NCBI GenBank assembly: GCA_021850345.1
Contig: JAJZMN010000220.1
Location: 1 to 6,604, forward strand
DNA from: Actinomycetes bacterium
GTDB lineage: Bacteria > Actinomycetota > Acidimicrobiia > Acidimicrobiales > RAAP-2
DNA length: 6,604 nt
Direction of reading: 5' to 3'
Shown here: in pieces, positions 6,546 to 6,604 of the stretch
Layout of the letters: each line of letters begins with the position of its first letter
How positions within the stretch are numbered: position 1 is the stretch's first letter
Position numbers and translations under genes: made by a program
The notes under the pieces: generated by a model
The model's database searches: none
What the model saw: only the letters and a program-made list of their open reading frames with translations
Told to the model about the DNA's origin: nothing

Positions 6546-6604
6546 GCGGACCCTCCGAGAAGTGACTCGATCGCGGAGTCGACCTCGACGGCGCGGAAGG
6601 GGAC
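6542..6604 (-). CDS. korA: 2-oxoacid:ferredoxin oxidoreductase alpha subunit, C-terminal end (partial)
   Basis: Only the last 20 codons and the TGA are in the window, reading VPFRAVEVDSAIESLLGGSA. The frame is open to the right edge. This tail is too short to identify by itself. The call rests on korA preceding korB in this enzyme family, usually with overlapping or nearly touching genes, and on the P-F-x(4)-V/E-x(3)-I type of tail seen in alpha subunits. The korA stop overlaps the first repeat-unit ATG. The final codons GGSA come from the same bases that supply the Shine-Dalgarno for the following start. Confidence 0.75.
   Translation of the reverse strand, partial: VPFRAVEVDSAIESLLGGSA

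Larger units (their letters stand above)
6467..6558. repeat. Perfect 32-base tandem repeat, about 2.9 copies, spanning the korA/korB junction
   Basis: The sequence repeats itself exactly with period 32 from 6467 to 6558 (92 bases), with no mismatch inside. ATG codons of the minus strand recur at 6545, 6513 and 6481. Each unit holds GGAGGG, five spacer bases, an ATGA stop/start overlap and the codons for MTTAA. A 28-base portion seems ancestral (end of korA, start of korB). The four extra bases (AGAT on the plus strand) appear only at the two internal joints. The period is not a multiple of three, so each copy closes the previous frame with TGA. Confidence 0.97.

Noticed and set aside
6467..6558. 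CRISPR array as an explanation for the 32-base repeats
   Set aside because: The repeats are directly contiguous with no spacers and sit exactly on a gene start/stop junction.
5672..6565. 297-codon plus-strand frame opposite korB
   Set aside because: Antisense shadow in codon register with korB, D/V/H/R-rich, no domain.

Overview
The window comes from a high-GC bacterium, most probably a member of the Actinobacteriota. Three things support this: the gcvH-garA gene pair, a GarA-type FHA protein whose core is very close to the mycobacterial and corynebacterial GarA/OdhI switch as I remember it, and an actinobacterial-style KorA-KorB 2-oxoacid:ferredoxin oxidoreductase. A deep-branching class such as Acidimicrobiia would fit, but that is an inference.

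Layout. Nearly everything is coding. A minus-strand block runs from 4157 down to the left edge: a CDP-alcohol phosphatidyltransferase, then (ATGA overlap) an 831-residue sugar-nucleotidyltransferase/phosphohexomutase-like fusion, then gcvH, then garA with an added N-terminal zinc ribbon, then what looks like the first codons of another gene cut by the left edge. On the plus strand, divergent from this block across 41 bases, is a DUF1015 (COG4198) protein at 4199-5398. It converges on korB (minus, 5459-6481), which is preceded by the last 20 codons of korA at the right edge.

Two non-coding observations stand out. First, the korA/korB junction is a near-threefold tandem repeat of exactly 32 bases (6467-6558). 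Each unit carries a Shine-Dalgarno (SD) sequence, an ATGA stop/start overlap and the codons for MTTAA. Two 11-codon mini-ORFs are therefore chained between korA and korB, each overlapping the next by ATGA. Second, the three minus-strand genes that lack an SD (pgsA-like, gcvH, garA) each have a TANNNT hexamer ending exactly 7 bases before the start codon, the signature of leaderless transcripts. The other minus-strand starts (fusion, korB, left-edge gene) have clear SDs.

Functionally, the window joins envelope precursor genes (phospholipid headgroup transfer, activated sugar) to central carbon and nitrogen metabolism (glycine cleavage H protein, the 2-oxoglutarate-node regulator GarA, and KorAB, which can carry 2-oxoglutarate oxidation). 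The mutase half of the fusion appears to have lost the catalytic phosphoserine loop. I saw no tRNA, rRNA, CRISPR array or insertion sequence, and no gene-free stretch above 300 bases (the longest is 74).
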